Part shown: positions 1-6,824 of the stretch, in pieces | How the letters are laid out: every line of letters starts with the position of its first letter | Numbering within the stretch: the first letter of the stretch is position 1 | IMG/VR virus record: IMGVR_UViG_3300037883_000321 | Coordinates: 1-32,632 of that record | Origin: a virus | DNA length: 32,632 nt | Reading direction: 5' to 3' (one strand) | The notes under the pieces: model-generated | Database searches by the model: none | The model's input: the letters and a program-made list of their open reading frames with translations, nothing else | What the model was told of the DNA's origin: nothing | Translations under genes and position numbers: made by a program

Positions 1-300
1 CATCGATGCGCAGAAAACCCGTGCACGACGGCCAAGCATTTCAATCGCGATCCGGTTCCACTCCAAAGGCTCGTTCCAGTGCTTGTCGCTGAAGGTGCGG
101 ATCGCGTGATCCTTCCCCCAAAGCAGTGGTAGAAGAGGCTTGGGTTTGTTTTCTTTATCGAACTTCTGCTCACCGTCGTAGCCGCAACGGAGCGCCCACT
201 GGCGCGCATAGCACTCGTCGCAGGCTTCCGAGACCTCGATGCATCCCCACCATGGATTGAAGGTGTGGTCGGTCCACGATATTGCGCTGTTTTTACCCAT
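1..300 (-). CDS. DUF5131 (phage Gp37/Gp68 family) three-cysteine protein, partial
   Basis: The reverse strand is open from an ATG at 300 to the window edge, giving the first 100 residues of a longer protein. The N-terminus carries W9-T-D-H-T-F-N-P-W-W-G-C20 followed by C27 and C30-Y-A-R, i.e. C-x6-C-x2-C. This is the signature I know from the phage Gp37/Gp68 family (DUF5131), described as a three-Cys-motif family related to radical SAM enzymes and sometimes paired with TcmP. The cysteine motif suggests a metal or Fe-S site, but the reaction is unknown. It begins 13 bases after the stop of the preceding early gene and has an AAGAGG ribosome-binding site, so it is probably the distal part of the early operon. 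The C-terminus, and whether a TcmP partner follows, lie outside the window. Confidence 0.82.
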   Translation of the reverse strand, partial: MGKNSAISWTDHTFNPWWGCIEVSEACDECYARQWALRCGYDGEQKFDKENKPKPLLPLLWGKDHAIRTFSDKHWNEPLEWNRIAIEMLGRRARVFCASM

Positions 301-313
301 ACAAAAAAACCTC

Positions 314-613
314 TTAGATCTCCGTCCTCGATTCCAATGTTTCGCGCCATGCGGCGATGGACACTGCTGGAGCAAGCTCTGCACTGCACCAATCCAAGGT
401 TGAGAGAGCAGGAGCCCAGCACTCACCTGCCGGATGGCCTTGGCGCTCGGTACAGACGACGACTCCGCCAGGAATAAACGCCAAAATCGAACCACATTGG
501 AGAGCGATGGGTTTGTCCACAATGGCGTCGTCCATGAATTCGTCCATGAACGCGTGTTCGGTGATTGGCAGGCGGCATCGATTCATGCGCAGCCTCCGTG
601 CTTGATTGGTCAT
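314..613 (-). CDS. hypothetical early-operon protein (99 aa)
   Basis: I do not recognise this protein. It starts with ATG at 613, directly abutting the TAA stop (614-616) of the upstream gene, so it looks translationally coupled in the leftward early operon. The product has four cysteines spread along its length, a hydrophobic stretch (GSILAFIPGGVVVC) and no obvious catalytic motif. Other frames are also open here (for example plus strand 357-605), so coding status rests mainly on operon position, tight packing and the correct strand. It could be an accessory early protein with no conserved function. Confidence 0.5.
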   Translation of the reverse strand: MTNQARRLRMNRCRLPITEHAFMDEFMDDAIVDKPIALQCGSILAFIPGGVVVCTERQGHPAGECWAPALSTLDWCSAELAPAVSIAAWRETLESRTEI

Positions 614-1090
614 TTACTTTTTCTCCTTCTTCAAGGGTTCGACTTTGAGGCGAGGGGAATTGGTTTTTATGTCGACCGCTTTCATGAACAGGGCGCGAAC
701 CTTTTCGGCCAGGCGAGAAGCAAGAGGAAGGTTGCCCTGCATGAACTGTTGAGCGTCATCGTTCAAGCTGTAGCGAGGCTCGACGCAAAATAGCTTCTTG
801 AAGAAAGCCGTCTTGCTGGCAGCTGAGAGCAGCCTGCGCAGATTTGCTACTTCGTTGGGTATGATTTGAACGGTCTGGCCTGTAGTGACCTTTACTTGCC
901 AAACGTCACCCTGGACCTGTTTGGTCTTATCGGATTTCGGCGCGGCCTGGCCGAATTCTTTCACCATGGCTATGAGCTGGTCGCCAAATGCATCTGCGAT
1001 TCCCTGCTGCTCGTCGGCCTTCTTTTGTGCCTCGTCATAAAGCTGCGCGAGAGAATCGATTTCTTGTGGTTGGGGAAGCTGTTTTTCCAT
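614..1090 (-). CDS. hypothetical coiled-coil early protein (158 aa)
   Basis: The start is placed at ATG 1090 (MEKQLPQPQ) because an AAAGGAG ribosome-binding site lies just upstream and the ATG overlaps the stop of the previous gene by one base (TAATG). Longer in-frame versions would run into that gene. The protein is rich in charged residues. Its N-terminal 60 residues look helical or coiled coil (LYDEAQKKADEQQGIADAF), the middle is a short beta-rich part (VWQVKVTTGQTVQIIP), and the C-terminus is lysine-rich (KVEPLKKEKK). I have an impression of similar proteins in other prophages but no function. In Mu the genes after B include the end-protecting Gam protein, but I see no specific Gam signature, so I leave it unnamed. 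Confidence 0.7.
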   Translation of the reverse strand: MEKQLPQPQEIDSLAQLYDEAQKKADEQQGIADAFGDQLIAMVKEFGQAAPKSDKTKQVQGDVWQVKVTTGQTVQIIPNEVANLRRLLSAASKTAFFKKLFCVEPRYSLNDDAQQFMQGNLPLASRLAEKVRALFMKAVDIKTNSPRLKVEPLKKEKK

Positions 1091-1413
1091 TACTCCTTTT
1101 TCGTGGTCGCCCTGATCTCGGCTCCTGGCTGTTGATTGAGAGTTTGAGCGCCCGCGAAGGCGGTTGAATGGGGTTCCAGGCGGCCATACATAAGCCACCT
1201 TTCGACTAATTTTTGGGTGCAGTTAGATCCACAGGCGGCGCTGCGACGCTCGGACTTGCAGAGCTCCGGAGTCCACGCGGTAATCTCGAGTTCAGAGCGG
1301 TGGCCCTCTGAAGAAATAATTTCGGCTATCCAGACCAACCACCAATGATTGGTTTGTCGCTTCAGAGCGCCGCAGACTGCGCACTCGTGGCCGTGGAGAA
1401 TTGGCATGCTCAT
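1090..1413 (-). CDS. cysteine-rich putative zinc-binding early protein (107 aa)
   Basis: The start is chosen at ATG 1413 (MSMPILHGHE) because it overlaps the TGA of the upstream microprotein as ATGA. The N-terminus has H-x-C-x2-C (HECAVCG) followed by a tryptophan-rich segment (NHWWLVWIAEI). A second cluster, C-x9-C-x3-C (within CKSERRSAACGSNC), precedes an amphipathic helix (TQKLVERWLM). Four or five cysteines in two knuckles suggest a structural zinc site. The tail after residue 85 is polar and probably disordered. It sits in the middle of the early operon between a small membrane protein and a coiled-coil protein. The function is unknown; a small nucleic-acid-binding or adaptor role would fit but is inference. 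Confidence 0.65.
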   Translation of the reverse strand: MSMPILHGHECAVCGALKRQTNHWWLVWIAEIISSEGHRSELEITAWTPELCKSERRSAACGSNCTQKLVERWLMYGRLEPHSTAFAGAQTLNQQPGAEIRATTKKE

Positions 1414-1532
1414 CTGATCACCTCGAATCTGCCGTCGAGCCAAGCGATCAGGATGTGCGCCAGGAAGTAGATGGCGCCGGCCACCATCACGAACGTGATG
1501 ATGGAATTGACAAAGCGCTCAAGGGTATTCAT
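1410..1532 (-). CDS. 40-residue single-pass membrane protein
   Basis: This very short gene reads MNTLERFVNSIITFVMVAGA and continues IYFLAHILIAWLDGRFEVIR. Residues about 8-31 form one hydrophobic membrane helix, with a charged C-terminus. Its reality is supported by position: the ATG at 1532 overlaps the upstream TGA as ATGA, and its own TGA overlaps the next ATG (1413) in the same way, so it fills the only gap in the operon exactly. An AGGAACAA-type weak ribosome-binding site precedes it. Small early membrane proteins of phages can alter host envelope functions or exclude other phages, but nothing in the sequence decides this. Confidence 0.65.
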   Translation of the reverse strand: MNTLERFVNSIITFVMVAGAIYFLAHILIAWLDGRFEVIR

Positions 1533-1726
1533 TTGTTCCTCCGCGCAGTCCTGAACTTACCCAGGCCGATGGCGTTCTTTCGTTGGACCTTTTGAGCGCG
1601 CCTGGACAGCTCAAGCAATTGGGCTGTACTGAGCTCGGTCAAATGCTTGATCAAGGGAGCCACGGCCCTGCGTGCCTCAGCTGTCTGCGGATGGACGGTG
1701 ACGTATTCGATGCGCAACTTTTTCAT
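1529..1726 (-). CDS. small basic hypothetical protein (65 aa)
   Basis: The start is taken at ATG 1726 (MKKLRIEYVT), which overlaps the previous gene's TGA as ATGA. A GTG two codons earlier is possible but less well placed. The protein is strongly basic (about 15 Lys/Arg), with a predicted helical centre (TAEARRAVAPLIKHLTELST and the following LLELSRRAQKV). It has no cysteines and no membrane segment. It could bind nucleic acid, but there is no recognisable fold. It is one of the run of small overlapping genes downstream of the transposition genes. Confidence 0.6.
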   Translation of the reverse strand: MKKLRIEYVTVHPQTAEARRAVAPLIKHLTELSTAQLLELSRRAQKVQRKNAIGLGKFRTARRNK

Positions 1727-2001
1727 GCACACCGCCTGGCGCGCCGCTTGGATTTTTTCTGCTGGAATTCCGCCTCAAGGTCCAGATACTTACGCTGGAT
1801 CACAACGATGGCATCCCGATCGTCGCGCGGCATCCAATAACTTGTGCGTTCCGGAAGCTCAGACTGATCTGAGCTCACAACGACCACAACGGCTGGCCGG
1901 TCACCAAATGCATCAGAGTGCATGGACATCGAGCGATTGCACAGATGCTTGATAGCTTGGCTCAAAGCCAATTGGCCGGCGAATATCTGCTCGTAAGTCA
2001 T
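1723..2001 (-). CDS. hypothetical early protein (92 aa)
   Basis: I chose ATG 2001 (MTYEQIFAGQ), which overlaps the stop of the zinc-ribbon gene as ATGA; the frame is open further upstream but that would overlap the zinc-ribbon gene. The protein has an N-terminal helix, a beta-strand segment (PAVVVVVSSDQ) and a highly basic C-terminal helix (FQQKKSKRRARRC). It begins with a segment (MTxEQxxxxQLxL) vaguely like that of the neighbouring zinc-ribbon protein (MTVDQMVSAQIEL), hinting that the two may be partners or share an origin. No function recognised. Confidence 0.6.
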   Translation of the reverse strand: MTYEQIFAGQLALSQAIKHLCNRSMSMHSDAFGDRPAVVVVVSSDQSELPERTSYWMPRDDRDAIVVIQRKYLDLEAEFQQKKSKRRARRCA

Positions 2002-2456
2002 GCTCTCACCCACTTTCCCTTGGTTTTCTTTACCTGGACCAAGCCGGAGCGACCACATTTCCGGCAGGTATGCTTGTGCTTATAGGTATGAACGATCGCT
2101 TTGCATTGCGGACACTGTTTGAAGTGGCGCTCTTTGCCGGGCTCGCACTTTGTCTTGTCCTCGGTCGCAGGAACGAGACCGTCGTGTTCGCAGTACCAGC
2201 AGGTGGTTGTGTCTCTGTACGCGTACATTCTGCGTCTGCAGTTAGGACAGAATTTCATCTTGCGGCCGCGCTTCTGCTTGGTTTGCTTCAGCGCAGAGGT
2301 GCGCATCTTCCGTCTGGACATCGCGAGCTTAAGATTGTCGTACTCGGCCTGCAGCTGCGCGATCTGCTGGAGTCGGTCTGCCGCCTTCGATGACTGCAGC
2401 GCGAAAATCTTTCTCTTCAGCTCGATTTGGGCGGAGACCATTTGATCTACCGTCAT
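1998..2456 (-). CDS. double zinc-ribbon protein with N-terminal helical region
   Basis: The start at ATG 2456 (MTVDQMVSAQ) gives 152 residues and an ATGA overlap with the MuB-type ATPase gene. Residues 1-60 are helical and probably coiled coil. Two similar zinc ribbons follow: CPNC-x11-CWYC (about residues 69-86) and CPQC-x11-CRKC (about 116-133), each followed by a Gly-Leu-Val segment, so the module is an internal duplication. The basic linker and lysine-rich tail suggest nucleic-acid or protein contact. It lies directly after the transposition ATPase, so a role in early gene control or transposition is possible; this is inference. In Mu-like phages small zinc proteins after B are usually unassigned. 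Confidence 0.8.
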   Translation of the reverse strand: MTVDQMVSAQIELKRKIFALQSSKAADRLQQIAQLQAEYDNLKLAMSRRKMRTSALKQTKQKRGRKMKFCPNCRRRMYAYRDTTTCWYCEHDGLVPATEDKTKCEPGKERHFKQCPQCKAIVHTYKHKHTCRKCGRSGLVQVKKTKGKWVRA

Positions 2457-3478
2457 TGGGCCTCCTTGAGCCGATTGGCCTTCGCAAGTTCGTCTTTGTA
2501 TTTCTTGATCGAGTCGAAAAGCAGGCGCGCGGAAATGTATTGCTGGTATTGCGGCTTGCCGCCATCGAAAGAGACCTTGCGCATATCGCGCGTGTAGCAG
2601 GCCTGAATGAGCTTGCTCATTTTTTTGGCCGAGATAGAACCAACGAGCGGTTCTAGTTCGAACCTGAAAATCGACTCGGCTTCCTGTTCGGAGAGACCGG
2701 GAAGCTCCGGGCCTTTTCTCAGCCGGGACCTCCATTGCTCCATGTCTAAACGCTCAAACGTTTCGTACAAACGATGGGAACCGGCAAAGATGAGTCCGCA
2801 GTGAGGCGGCTGATCGAGGAGTCCACGGATCGTTTCCAGGCAGTCGATAGTCAGACTCTGAGCTTCGTCAAAGACCAGGATCGTCTTGCGATCGCGCAGA
2901 TCGTAGGCGATATTGGCGATAGTTTTTTGAATGCTGCTGCCTGTGCTGAAACTTCCTACCGATTTGGCCACTTCCCTGACGACTGAAAGCGGCGTCATCC
3001 AGCGTGACGAGTAGATATAGAAAGCGGTCGCCTTATTGCCGTTCTTAATCTCCCTGCAATTGTTCTCGGCAATCAGGTGCTGCAGAACGTGGCTCTTCTG
3101 GGTGCCGGGAGCGCCGCGCAAGTAATAGGAGCATCGCTTGTCGAGAGCCTCCTTGAAGTAATTGCGCATGATCTTTACGTTGCTGGTGTCATGGAGATGG
3201 CCTTCGATCTCCAGGTCGAACCGGATGGGATTGCTGGACATGAACGACACGCAGGCGCGGACGATGTTGTTGTCCGAGCTTGCCATTTCTTCATAGCGAT
3301 CACCGAGAAATGCCTTGATCGCGCTCTTTGAATAACCAACACGGTAGGCGAACTGGCTGGTACTCAGGCCAGTCCGGGCAAGATATTCAATGACCTTGTC
3401 TCTTACCGCCGAGCTTTCATCGGATGAGCGGGAGAGCATTCTCCTTCGCATGTCGTGATTTAAGTGGGTTGTAGCCAT
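2453..3478 (-). CDS. MuB-type AAA+ transposition target ATPase
   Basis: A 341-residue ATPase equivalent to Mu gene B (about 310 residues). MuB-family proteins form ATP-dependent filaments on target DNA, activate the transposase and enforce target immunity. Residues about 24-60 look like a helix-turn-helix (LSTSQFAYRVGYSKSAIKAF), as in MuB. The Walker A motif is G122-A-P-G-T-Q-K-S-H130, Walker B is LVFDEA with D204/E205, and a sensor-1-like segment FAGSH is at 231-235. The C-terminal region (about 260-341) is helical, as in the MuB/TniB/IstB group. The gene starts 1 base from the transposase stop and is followed by an ATGA overlap, so A, B and downstream genes are co-translated. Confidence 0.93.
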   Translation of the reverse strand: MATTHLNHDMRRRMLSRSSDESSAVRDKVIEYLARTGLSTSQFAYRVGYSKSAIKAFLGDRYEEMASSDNNIVRACVSFMSSNPIRFDLEIEGHLHDTSNVKIMRNYFKEALDKRCSYYLRGAPGTQKSHVLQHLIAENNCREIKNGNKATAFYIYSSRWMTPLSVVREVAKSVGSFSTGSSIQKTIANIAYDLRDRKTILVFDEAQSLTIDCLETIRGLLDQPPHCGLIFAGSHRLYETFERLDMEQWRSRLRKGPELPGLSEQEAESIFRFELEPLVGSISAKKMSKLIQACYTRDMRKVSFDGGKPQYQQYISARLLFDSIKKYKDELAKANRLKEAQ

Positions 3479-5491
3479 CTATTCTTCCTCCTCATGAAGA
3501 ATTGCGACGACGTCATCAACGTGGTTTCTGGGGGAAATAAGCGACTTGGTATTGGCCACCTTTCTTAACGGCAAAGTTTCGATAACCGGCTTAGCAGCTG
3601 AAGCGGCTGCACGCCGGCCCAGCTCCTCAGCCTCGGTTAGGTCGCCAGCCATCCTTCTCTTGTTTTCCAGTCCGGAAAGAAGCTGCCGGCTGGCGGTAAG
3701 CATTCGGCTGCGCAGCTTCATCTCGTTCTGTATGTCGGCCTGCGATGTGGCGCCGTGAACTAGAAGCGCCTGCGCGCGCAGGTGGCCCAGCGGGGTTCCG
3801 TCTTGGGAAACTGCTATGGCTTCGCCCATGCTGAGGGGATCGCATGCGACGAAGATCTCTCTCTTGATCAGCGGCTGCATTACCGCGAAGGTTTGGGGAT
3901 TAGCCGGCTCGTACACCGAACGATTCAAGCGGACCTTGCCGCCTTCAATGACCGTGCACTTGCGGCGGTCCCAAAACAGATCAGCCACAGAGACCGGATC
4001 GATGCGCTCAAGCTTCTCGCGCGGGATCTCCGCGTGGAATACTTCGGCGGGGGTGCGGCGGTTCATGCCCTGGCCGGAATGGTGGAAGCTGGAATTGAAC
4101 TCATTGATCCACTGTTCGCCCTGGCGGAAGATCTCCGAGGCCGGCCTGAATGGGGAATTTTCAAGATCGCCGGCATCTAAGAGCTTTGCGTGCAGAGATT
4201 GAGCGGCGCGGCAGTCTTCCGGCATCTTGCTGGGATTGCGGCCGCAATATGCAGGGCGATGTAGCAGATCGAAACGGGTATGGATGGTCCCGAAGAACCG
4301 CTCGATCGATTTCGACTGGCCGTGGTATTTCTTGCAGTACTGGGACTTGATTCCCAGACGGATAAGAACGCCGCCAGCTTCCGGCGACAACGTAGGCGGC
4401 TCTTTGCCGATCTTTTTGAAGTCCTTGCCGTTGTCGATATAGAAAAAGTGAGGCCGGCCAAAATTACAGACCGCCATGCGCAGCGCCGCGCTGATGCTGC
4501 GCGAACTCGGCGTAGCGCACCAAACCGCGCCTACGCAGTAGCGGGATTTCATATCGATGATGGCGGTAAGCCAGGGCCTGAACAATTTCCCGATTTCTTT
4601 TTCTCCAAAGACTCCGTCATTCCAGACGAAGAGGTCATGCAGCATGTGGTCCGCGATCCAAATCTGGTTGACGTTCAGAGGAGTTGTGTCGCGGATGATG
4701 TAGCCGATGTATTCCTCGTGGAACGTCTTGTCGCCTTTGCGCGCCAGGTCCTCAAGCATCTTGGGTTTTGCCTTAAGGAAAGCCAGCAGGGTGTTATAAG
4801 AAGGAGGCTTGGCATCTTCATGGCCGCGGAGCCTGTCCCAGTTACGAACGATGGCTTCGTGGACCAGCTGGTAGCTCAGCCGTTCGTTCCAATATTTGTT
4901 GAGCGCGAACTCGCCGGCGTCGGGGTGCTTCTGAAAGAAACGCGACTTGCCATTGTCGGAGCGATGGCGATCGGCAAGGTGAGAGAAACCATTCGCATAC
5001 CGCATGTACCATTCCCAAACGGTACGGGGGCTTAGCTGTTGAATCTTTGCTATGTGACTCGCTACGCCGCGCAGCGTCGTGATCTCGACTCCAGCGGTGT
5101 TGCGATATACAGGCCGATGGCCATTGGTCGCATTCTTGAATTCGATCATCGGGCTGATGATCTTGAAACGAAGCTCAGCTTGAGCATTGTCTTCTACGTT
5201 GAGAGCCAGTCGATCCCTTTCGGTTGGCAGGGCGAGCTTGGGAAAAATTGGATGAGGAGTGTTGGAGGCTTTGACGAGGGCTTCCGATTCGATGCGCTGC
5301 TGGAAGAGCTTTATCTGGGTATCGGCGGGCAATGAACTGGCGGCATATTGCTTACGGGGCTTACCGTTCTTTCCGGAATCATCTTTCTTTGTTTTTAGCT
5401 CTCCTTTGGCCTCCTTATAAAAGATCGTTCGCCTGGACCATTTAGTCGCAGCGATGACTTCATCAAGGTACAGCCAGACCTCATGCGCCAT
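3479..5491 (-). CDS. MuA-type DDE transposase
   Basis: A 670-residue transposase close in length to MuA (663). The N-terminus (residues 1-55, VWLYLDEVIAATKWSRRTIF) matches the Mu-type winged-helix DNA-binding domain, followed by helical end-binding domains to about residue 265. The catalytic RNase H-like core shows D281 (QIWIADHM), D353 (FFYIDNGKDF) and E397 (KSIERFF), the classical D-D-E set, with spacing like MuA (D269, D336, E392). A beta-barrel-like Mu C-terminal region and a basic tail follow, the part that in MuA contacts MuB and ClpX. It integrates and replicates the phage by transposition. The start at 5491 overlaps the upstream small gene by 11 bases. All key residues are present, so it looks active. 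Confidence 0.96.
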   Translation of the reverse strand: MAHEVWLYLDEVIAATKWSRRTIFYKEAKGELKTKKDDSGKNGKPRKQYAASSLPADTQIKLFQQRIESEALVKASNTPHPIFPKLALPTERDRLALNVEDNAQAELRFKIISPMIEFKNATNGHRPVYRNTAGVEITTLRGVASHIAKIQQLSPRTVWEWYMRYANGFSHLADRHRSDNGKSRFFQKHPDAGEFALNKYWNERLSYQLVHEAIVRNWDRLRGHEDAKPPSYNTLLAFLKAKPKMLEDLARKGDKTFHEEYIGYIIRDTTPLNVNQIWIADHMLHDLFVWNDGVFGEKEIGKLFRPWLTAIIDMKSRYCVGAVWCATPSSRSISAALRMAVCNFGRPHFFYIDNGKDFKKIGKEPPTLSPEAGGVLIRLGIKSQYCKKYHGQSKSIERFFGTIHTRFDLLHRPAYCGRNPSKMPEDCRAAQSLHAKLLDAGDLENSPFRPASEIFRQGEQWINEFNSSFHHSGQGMNRRTPAEVFHAEIPREKLERIDPVSVADLFWDRRKCTVIEGGKVRLNRSVYEPANPQTFAVMQPLIKREIFVACDPLSMGEAIAVSQDGTPLGHLRAQALLVHGATSQADIQNEMKLRSRMLTASRQLLSGLENKRRMAGDLTEAEELGRRAAASAAKPVIETLPLRKVANTKSLISPRNHVDDVVAILHEEEE

Positions 5492-5786
5492 GAGTCAACT
5501 CCACCGCGGTAACCGTGGCGCTCCGCCCTAGATTGGTGAGCATCCAGCGATCGCTACTCAGTTTGACTAACCCGTTGCGCTTTAGATCAAAACACGCTGC
5601 CACGCATGCGAGGCCGTGGCCACCTTTCTCATGCCCTCCCGTCGCGGCCCAAATGCCTACATTGGTCATAGGCTGCGGATCCATGAGTCGCATCGAAAGC
5701 AGGATTTGGAATTGAAGTGGAGTTAGCTGCCACGATTGGCACTTGCTAGCTGCGCGGTTAAATCTTTTTGTTGACGATCTTCTCAT
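5481..5786 (-). CDS. small winged-helix-like early protein
   Basis: This 101-residue protein has the pattern helix (LTPLQFQILLSMRLMD), helix (MTNVGIWAATG), helix (GLACVAACFDLKRNGLV), then a wing-like strand pair (KLSSDRWMLTNLGR). That resembles a MarR/ArsR-type winged helix, with the typical ending of L-K-R-x-G-L-V plus W-x-L-T-x-x-G. It lies between the Ner-like gene and the transposase in the early operon, where a regulator of transposition would be expected. The start is uncertain: ATG 5786 has a weak AGGGA site, and later starts are possible. It overlaps the transposase start by 11 bases. Confidence 0.68.
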   Translation of the reverse strand: MRRSSTKRFNRAASKCQSWQLTPLQFQILLSMRLMDPQPMTNVGIWAATGGHEKGGHGLACVAACFDLKRNGLVKLSSDRWMLTNLGRSATVTAVELTHGA

Positions 5787-5853
5787 CTTTGAAAAATCCC
5801 TGAAACGTTTCCCGGCTCAGCCGCACATAACTAACAGTGCGATCAAATTCAAA

Positions 5854-6060
5854 TCACGCGACCTTTCCAGCGGTTCTTTCCACTCGACGGAGTTCCGCAG
5901 CTAAGGCCTTGGAGATGCGTTTTGACTTGGTTTGATCGAGAGCAACGCGGCGAACGACAGAAGGAGTAACCCCCAGCTTCCTGGCGACGCGGCTATAAAT
6001 CCCCCAGTACAGTGAGGTGATTCGAAAAACGTCTTTGTGCGTGTTAACCTGCAAGGTCAT
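5854..6060 (-). CDS. Ner/Cro-like small HTH regulator
   Basis: A 68-residue basic protein with a helix-turn-helix-like stretch (YSRVARKLGVTPSVVRRVAL, about residues 22-41) followed by a Lys/Arg-rich C-terminal helix. It is the first gene of the leftward early operon and lies opposite the repressor gene, the position of ner in Mu and cro in lambda. Such proteins turn down early transcription and repressor synthesis. Its ribosome-binding G-run overlaps the inverted repeat of the control region, so repressor bound there would block both promoter and translation start. No closer family is evident. Confidence 0.72.
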   Translation of the reverse strand: MTLQVNTHKDVFRITSLYWGIYSRVARKLGVTPSVVRRVALDQTKSKRISKALAAELRRVERTAGKVA

Positions 6061-6067
6061 ATTTGGC

Positions 6068-6080
6068 CCCCAATATGGGG
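6068..6080. promoter_or_regulatory. candidate repressor operator (inverted repeat)
   Basis: CCCCA and TGGGG are perfect 5-base inverted arms around a 3-base centre. The site sits at the expected start point of the leftward promoter and covers the G-run that serves as ribosome-binding site for the Ner-like gene. Its symmetry suits a dimeric HTH protein such as the repressor or Ner-like protein. No further copies were noticed in the rest of the window. Confidence 0.5.
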
Positions 6081-6085
6081 ACTAA

Positions 6086-6112
6086 ATTATCCCAAAAGAC
6101 ATAACCAGTCAA
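6086..6112 (-). promoter_or_regulatory. candidate early promoter, leftward
   Basis: Read on the minus strand, TTGACT (6107-6112) and GATAAT (6086-6091) match the sigma-70 -35 and -10 consensus at five of six bases each, separated by 15 bases (slightly short). Transcription would start around 6078, inside the inverted repeat at 6068-6080, and would lead into the Ner-transposase operon. Host sigma preferences are unknown, so this is a motif-level call. Confidence 0.5.
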
Positions 6113-6119
6113 CAGGAAA

Positions 6120-6797
6120 ATGCCTAAAAGCATTAAGGGGAAGACCCGTTCAGAATTGGCAAGCAGAATAAGATCCTTACGGCTTCGAGCGGGACTGACT
6201 CAGGGGCAGCTTGCGGAGTTGTGTGGTGGAGTACGGCAATCCGTCGTCGCACGATGGGAAGATGGCAAGTTTGACCCACCTGGGCGTGCTTTAGTAGAAA
6301 TGTCGAGATTAGCGCTGGACAGCGAAAAGGCGTGGTGGCTCCAGCAAATAGGCTTACACGAGAGCGATCTTATTGTGAAGCAAGTCGGAGAGGATTTGGT
6401 CTCAATTCCTGTTCTCAAAGATCCAGCAGCGGCGGGAAGTGGCAGAGCCATCAACGAAAGCGAAATCGACCATTATTTGATGTTTCCAAAAGAAGTTGTG
6501 GGGAGTGGCACAGTAACAGGGCTGAGAGTCAGAGGCAATTCAATGTGGCCAATAATAGATGAAGGCTTTATCGTCCTTGTCGACACTTCCCAGAGAGACC
6601 CCAAAAGGCTTATCGACAATATTGTGGCTGCTAGAGAGGGAGACGGAGTCACGATCAAATATCTCAAAAAACGTGACAGATCATTTATCTTGACTTCAGC
6701 TCATCCAAGCCCGGCGCATCCCACAATCGTTCTAACCCCTGACAAAGATGTAGCGATCATCGGGAAAGTGATCAAATGGATTGGACAGCCCACTTAA
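6120..6797 (+). CDS. XRE-HTH / S24 peptidase-type phage repressor
   Basis: A 225-residue LexA/CI-type repressor. Residues about 14-65 are an XRE helix-turn-helix (IRSLRLRAGLTQGQLAELCG). The C-terminal S24 domain has the catalytic serine in G139-N-S141-M-W-P and the lysine in V-T-I-K180-Y, a spacing close to that of LexA. An Ala105-Gly106 pair in the linker (DPAAAGSG) is the expected self-cleavage site. Such repressors keep the early promoter off and are cleaved when RecA is activated, so this prophage should be SOS-inducible. The start at 6120 has a CAGGAAA site and defines the 59-base divergent region. A lipoprotein gene follows 27 bases after the stop. The local DNA is more AT-rich than the structural genes. 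Confidence 0.92.
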   Translation: MPKSIKGKTRSELASRIRSLRLRAGLTQGQLAELCGGVRQSVVARWEDGKFDPPGRALVEMSRLALDSEKAWWLQQIGLHESDLIVKQVGEDLVSIPVLKDPAAAGSGRAINESEIDHYLMFPKEVVGSGTVTGLRVRGNSMWPIIDEGFIVLVDTSQRDPKRLIDNIVAAREGDGVTIKYLKKRDRSFILTSAHPSPAHPTIVLTPDKDVAIIGKVIKWIGQPT

Positions 6798-6824
6798 AAT
6801 TAACGTTGTTTGTCGGAGGCTACA

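Larger units (their letters stand above)
6061..6119. promoter_or_regulatory. divergent lysis-lysogeny control region
   Basis: These 59 bases separate the leftward Ner-like gene from the rightward repressor gene. They contain a GC-armed inverted repeat (CCCCA-ATA-TGGGG, 6068-6080), a second imperfect repeat TGGG...CCCA spanning 6076-6094, and a leftward promoter candidate. Sequence and position fit the operator-promoter switch of a temperate phage. A rightward repressor promoter must lie here or just to the left, but I cannot place it firmly; the repressor gene has a CAGGAAA ribosome-binding site at 6113-6119. Confidence 0.65.

Noticed and set aside
2457-2735. Upstream extension of the zinc-ribbon gene to a 245-residue protein
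   Set aside because: The extension overlaps the ATPase gene by over 280 bases. ATG 2456 gives the same ATGA overlap as the neighbouring genes.
4280-5035. Plus-strand frame of 251 codons opposite the transposase
   Set aside because: The transposase frame holds all catalytic residues; the opposite frame has no recognisable domain and no ribosome-binding site.
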